Assembly: GCA_963843285.1 (NCBI GenBank)
Contig: CAWJJO010000020.1
Span: 1 to 64,000 of the forward strand
Direction: 5' to 3'
Source: CAZDDB01 sp963843285
Lineage (GTDB): Bacteria; Acidobacteriota; HRBIN11; JAKEFK01
DNA: 64,000 nt
Positions 61,254-64,000 of the stretch are shown here, one piece after another. The position numbers were made by a program, and so were the translations under genes. Under the pieces are notes generated by a model, which was not told the DNA's origin, ran no database searches, and was given only the letters and a program-made list of their open reading frames with translations. Position 1 is the stretch's first letter. Each line of letters opens with the position of its first letter.

Positions 61254-62300
61254 ATGAGTATCGTAAAGGGAAGTCTGCTCAAACGACAATCTCCGCTCGC
61301 CTCCCCATCTGAAGAAATTCGTATATTGCAGGAGACGCATTCGATTCCGACATTCGAGAACACTCTGTCGCGGCATGGCAGCTCTCCGCTCAAGGCGGCG
61401 GAAATCGAGATTTTCCAGATCAATGTCGGTAAACTTTGCAACCAGGTTTGCGCTCACTGTCATGTCGATGCAAGCCCTGACCGTCCGGAAATCATGACCC
61501 GCGAGACCATGGAGATCTGTTTGGAAGCGCTTGCAAAAACAAAGATTCCAAAAGTAGACATTACGGGGGGAGCACCGGAAATGAATCCCAACTTCCGGTG
61601 GCTGGTAGAGCAGATCAGCGCTTTAAACCGGCACATCATGGACCGCTGCAACCTCACCGTCCTGTTTGTGAAAGGCAAAGAAGATCTGGCCGGGTTTCTA
61701 GCCGAGCATCAAGTGGAAATGATCTGTTCCCTTCCCTATTATCAGGAACGGGAGACCGACCGCCAGCGCGGCGCCGGCGTTTTCCAGCGATCGATCGAAG
61801 CCTTGCGATTGCTGAATTCCTATGGCTACGGAAAACCTGAATCGGGGCTGATCCTGAACCTGGTTCATAATCCGGTCGGTGCTTTCCTGCCCGCCTCCCA
61901 GAAGGCGATCGAGTCGGACTTTAAACGAAATCTGTTTCGCAAATATGAAATCGAATTTAACAATCTGTATTGCATCACCAACATGCCGATCAGCCGCTTC
62001 CTGGAATTCCTGATTCAATCAGGAAATTATGAGCGATACATGGAACGGCTGGCGCAAGCCTTCAATCCGTCAACCGTAGAGGGATTGATGTGCAGGAACA
62101 CGATTTCCATTGGCTGGGACGGAAGATTGTTCGATTGTGATTTTAACCAGATGCTTGATCTGGAGACGGGATTTCCGGCTCCGCGTCATGTTTCAGAATT
62201 TGATATCGCACAGCTCAATCATCGCCGAATCGTAACCGGCCGCCATTGCTATGGCTGTACCGCAGGCACGGGATCGAGTTGCGGCGGCACAACCGCTTGA
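61254..62300 (+). CDS. arsS: Arsenosugar biosynthesis radical SAM protein ArsS
   Basis: 348 residues from the ATG at 61254. The radical SAM cluster is C62-x3-C66-x2-C69 in LCNQVCAHCHVDASPDRPE; DITGGAPEMNP follows as the SAM-binding GGE-like loop. The C-terminal DUF3641 domain has SIGWDGRLFDCDFNQMLDL and the cysteine-rich end CYGCTAGTGSSCGG, which in some relatives contains selenocysteine; here all positions are cysteine and no in-frame TGA is seen. ArsS joins 5'-deoxyadenosyl to dimethylarsenite on the way to arsenosugars. ArsM, the methyltransferase that makes its substrate, is not in the window. Confidence 0.92.
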   Translation: MSIVKGSLLKRQSPLASPSEEIRILQETHSIPTFENTLSRHGSSPLKAAEIEIFQINVGKLCNQVCAHCHVDASPDRPEIMTRETMEICLEALAKTKIPKVDITGGAPEMNPNFRWLVEQISALNRHIMDRCNLTVLFVKGKEDLAGFLAEHQVEMICSLPYYQERETDRQRGAGVFQRSIEALRLLNSYGYGKPESGLILNLVHNPVGAFLPASQKAIESDFKRNLFRKYEIEFNNLYCITNMPISRFLEFLIQSGNYERYMERLAQAFNPSTVEGLMCRNTISIGWDGRLFDCDFNQMLDLETGFPAPRHVSEFDIAQLNHRRIVTGRHCYGCTAGTGSSCGGTTA

Positions 62301-62314
62301 TCTAAACTCATTCC

Positions 62315-63883
62315 ATGAAATACGCGCTGCGATTCCTGACCGTTCTATTCCTGGTTGCCGGATCACTCACGGCTCAATCCGGCGAACTGGGCTCGATTCA
62401 ATTCGACACTTCAGGATCGCCGGAAGCTCAATCCCACTTCATTCGCGGAGTATTGCTGCTTCACAGTTTCGAATATGACCGCGCAAAGGATGAATTCACG
62501 AAAGCGCAACAAGCACAACCGGACTTCGCCATGGCGTACTGGGGTGAGGCGATGACGTACAATCACCCGGTCTGGGTCGAACAGGATCGTGATGCGGCAC
62601 TTGCCGTTTTGAAACGACTCGGCACTTCACCCGGGGAACGTTTAGCTAAAGCTCCCAGCGAAAGAGAAAAAGATTATTTGCGCGCTCTGGATATTCTCTA
62701 TGGCGAGGGAAGCAAGAAAGTTCGCGACGTCGCCTACGCGGAAGCGATGGGTCGCCTGCACGAAAAATATCCCGATGATCTGGAAGCAGCTTGCTTTTAT
62801 GCGCTGGCATTGCTGGGTACATGTGAATTCGAACGGGATATTCCCACATACATGAAAGCGGCGGCAATCGCCGAAGAAGTATTTGCCAGGAATCCAAAAC
62901 ATCCGGGCGCCGCACATTACTTGATTCATTCCTATGACGATCCGGTCCACGCGCCGCTTGGTTTGCGGGCTGCGCGTGTCTACTCGCAGATCGCGCCGGA
63001 TGCCACGCACGCGCTTCACATGCCTTCTCACATATTCATCGCGCTTGGAATGTGGGACGAAGTTGTCAGCACAAATGAGGCTTCCTGGAAGGCGTCACAC
63101 GAACACAGTTTTCACGCATTGCAATGGCTCGAATACGCTTATCTCCAACAGGGGCGCTATCAGGATGCCCGCAAAATGCTGGCGTTGATGGAAGATGCGG
63201 TCAAAAAGGATGCTTCGCAGAGGGCCAGATCCTACATGGGTTTGGTGCGCGCCGCTTATATCGTAGAAACGCGGCGCTGGAATGACGACGCCGTAATGAT
63301 TCAGGTCGATCATACAAATCTCGATCTTGGATCGTCCGTATCCGATCTGTTTGCAACCGGCCTTGCCATGCTGAATCGTGGAAACAACCGGGAGGCAGAA
63401 CAGGCTCTGGCGGAAATTGAAAAGCAACGGAAGGACGCATCCGGGCGTGTCATAAAGGAGATTTCCGGCAAGCCTTACGAAAACGTAACACCCGTCGAGT
63501 TGCAGGCCGCTTCTATCATGGAAAAAGAATTGCGAGCGCTTTTGATATTTCCAAAACAGAAAGAAGAAGCGATCCAGCTTCTACGCCAAGCGGCGGAGGA
63601 AGAAAAGAACATGACGTTTGATTTCGGTCCGCCGGTTCCGGTGAAACCTGCGAATGAGCTTCTCGCGGAAGTGTTGCTTCAGATGAATCAACCGCAAGAG
63701 GCTCGAAAGTATTTTGAACAAGGGCAACGGAGGGCGCCCAAGCGCGCGCTGTCGCTGCTTGGTGAGGCGCGGGCTGCAGCGAAGGCAGGGGATCCAGAAA
63801 CAGCGAAGCACCGTTACGAAGAGCTGCGAAAGATCTGGCAACATGCGGACTCCGGCATGCCGGAGCTGGCAGAATTAAAATAA
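62315..63883 (+). CDS. Exported TPR-type protein
   Basis: 522 residues. A signal peptide (FLTVLFLVAGSLTAQ) leads to a helical repeat protein: HFIRGVLLLHSFEYDRAKDE, FALALLGTCEFERDI-like helices and a strongly kept block, AAHYLIHSYDDPVHAPLG then HALHMPSHIFIALGMWDEV. The histidines in that block recur across this family of long TPR proteins in Acidobacteria and proteobacteria and might bind metal. Function is unknown. It starts 14 bases after arsS and may be read with it, but a role with arsenic is only a guess. Confidence 0.82.
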   Translation: MKYALRFLTVLFLVAGSLTAQSGELGSIQFDTSGSPEAQSHFIRGVLLLHSFEYDRAKDEFTKAQQAQPDFAMAYWGEAMTYNHPVWVEQDRDAALAVLKRLGTSPGERLAKAPSEREKDYLRALDILYGEGSKKVRDVAYAEAMGRLHEKYPDDLEAACFYALALLGTCEFERDIPTYMKAAAIAEEVFARNPKHPGAAHYLIHSYDDPVHAPLGLRAARVYSQIAPDATHALHMPSHIFIALGMWDEVVSTNEASWKASHEHSFHALQWLEYAYLQQGRYQDARKMLALMEDAVKKDASQRARSYMGLVRAAYIVETRRWNDDAVMIQVDHTNLDLGSSVSDLFATGLAMLNRGNNREAEQALAEIEKQRKDASGRVIKEISGKPYENVTPVELQAASIMEKELRALLIFPKQKEEAIQLLRQAAEEEKNMTFDFGPPVPVKPANELLAEVLLQMNQPQEARKYFEQGQRRAPKRALSLLGEARAAAKAGDPETAKHRYEELRKIWQHADSGMPELAELK

Positions 63884-63900
63884 AACTCAACACAATTTCT

Positions 63901-63972
63901 TGGAGACGCCGGGCCTCCTTGCCCGGCCGAAACAGAACGGTCGCGCGCGGGCAGCGACGCCCGCCGCTCCAG
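63901..63972. repeat. GCCGGGC/GACGCCCGC inverted repeat at the window end
   Basis: Ends TGGAGACGCCGGGC and GCGACGCCCGCCGCTCCA, with an inner GCCGGGCCTCCTTGCCCGGC hairpin. A related GGGCCTCCGTGCCC piece is at 60755-60775. The last 28 bases of the window show nothing further. Confidence 0.75.
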
Positions 63973-64000
63973 GTTTTTTACTATGAAGATGCAAGTTTCC

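Overview
The window reads as a chromosome segment of an uncultivated Gram-negative bacterium, most likely a member of the Acidobacteriota. The pointers are a three-way NuoB-C-D fusion, an ACE-like M2 peptidase, a 1022-residue BNR/sortilin-type exported protein, many lipoproteins and outer-membrane helper proteins, an EF-P with an arginine loop, moderate GC, and intergenic spaces packed with several families of inverted repeats. The lineage is an inference from content; no rRNA or tRNA gene was recognised here. Coding density is high, genes lie in short operons with 1-4 base stop/start overlaps, and no transposase, phage or CRISPR locus was found.

Layout. 1-3.5 kb: an exported repeat-free protein and a secreted serine protease-like protein, both broken by one-base losses. 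3.8-5.9 kb: a PP-loop tRNA-thiolation-type protein and a lipid kinase. 5.9-11.2 kb: a complex I operon on the minus strand (nuoBCD, nuoI, a HEPN-domain gene, nuoA, nuoH) with two copies of one repeat placed between its genes. 11.2-13.7 kb: response regulator plus EAL phosphodiesterase, then an exported protein. 13.9-18.2 kb: MTA phosphorylase, PfkB kinase, a membrane protein, an amidohydrolase. 18.4-27 kb: mutL, ridA, an RluA-type pseudouridine synthase, a CAP-domain protein, a LolA-like exported protein, the BNR protein. 27.3-36 kb: MFS transporter, membrane sulfatase, zinc-ribbon lipoprotein, M2 peptidase, DASS transporter, GH16-like protein. 36.1-38.8 kb: CDP-alcohol phosphatidyltransferase, Ser/Thr kinase and branched-chain-amino-acid-type binding protein in one overlapping operon. 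39-43 kb: Mpo1-like protein, and M16 peptidase, MBL hydrolase, purS, purQ. 43-48 kb: exported protein, DUF1015, TPR protein, LolB-like lipoprotein. 48-51.6 kb: efp, PilZ protein, MFS/spermidine-synthase fusion. 51.7-57 kb: DMT transporter, histidine kinase, ornithine aminotransferase, rho. 57-64 kb: family-5 binding protein, a truncated SLBB export gene, a PIG-V-type mannosyltransferase, an arsenosugar gene pair (peroxidase-like plus ArsS), and a TPR protein.

The strongest unexplained signal is in the non-coding DNA. Four copies of a ~240-base element made of two adjacent stem-loops (ends GTAGGGGC...GCCCCTAC) sit between genes; their outer loop has an almost constant length (68-71 bases) but very different sequence. 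A second family is modular, with near-identical flanks around a perfect 26-30 base hairpin whose sequence is private to each copy. Repeat ends supply stop codons to neighbouring genes, and repeat sequence has become protein in at least four genes: two or three export signals, an internal linker and a C-terminal tail.
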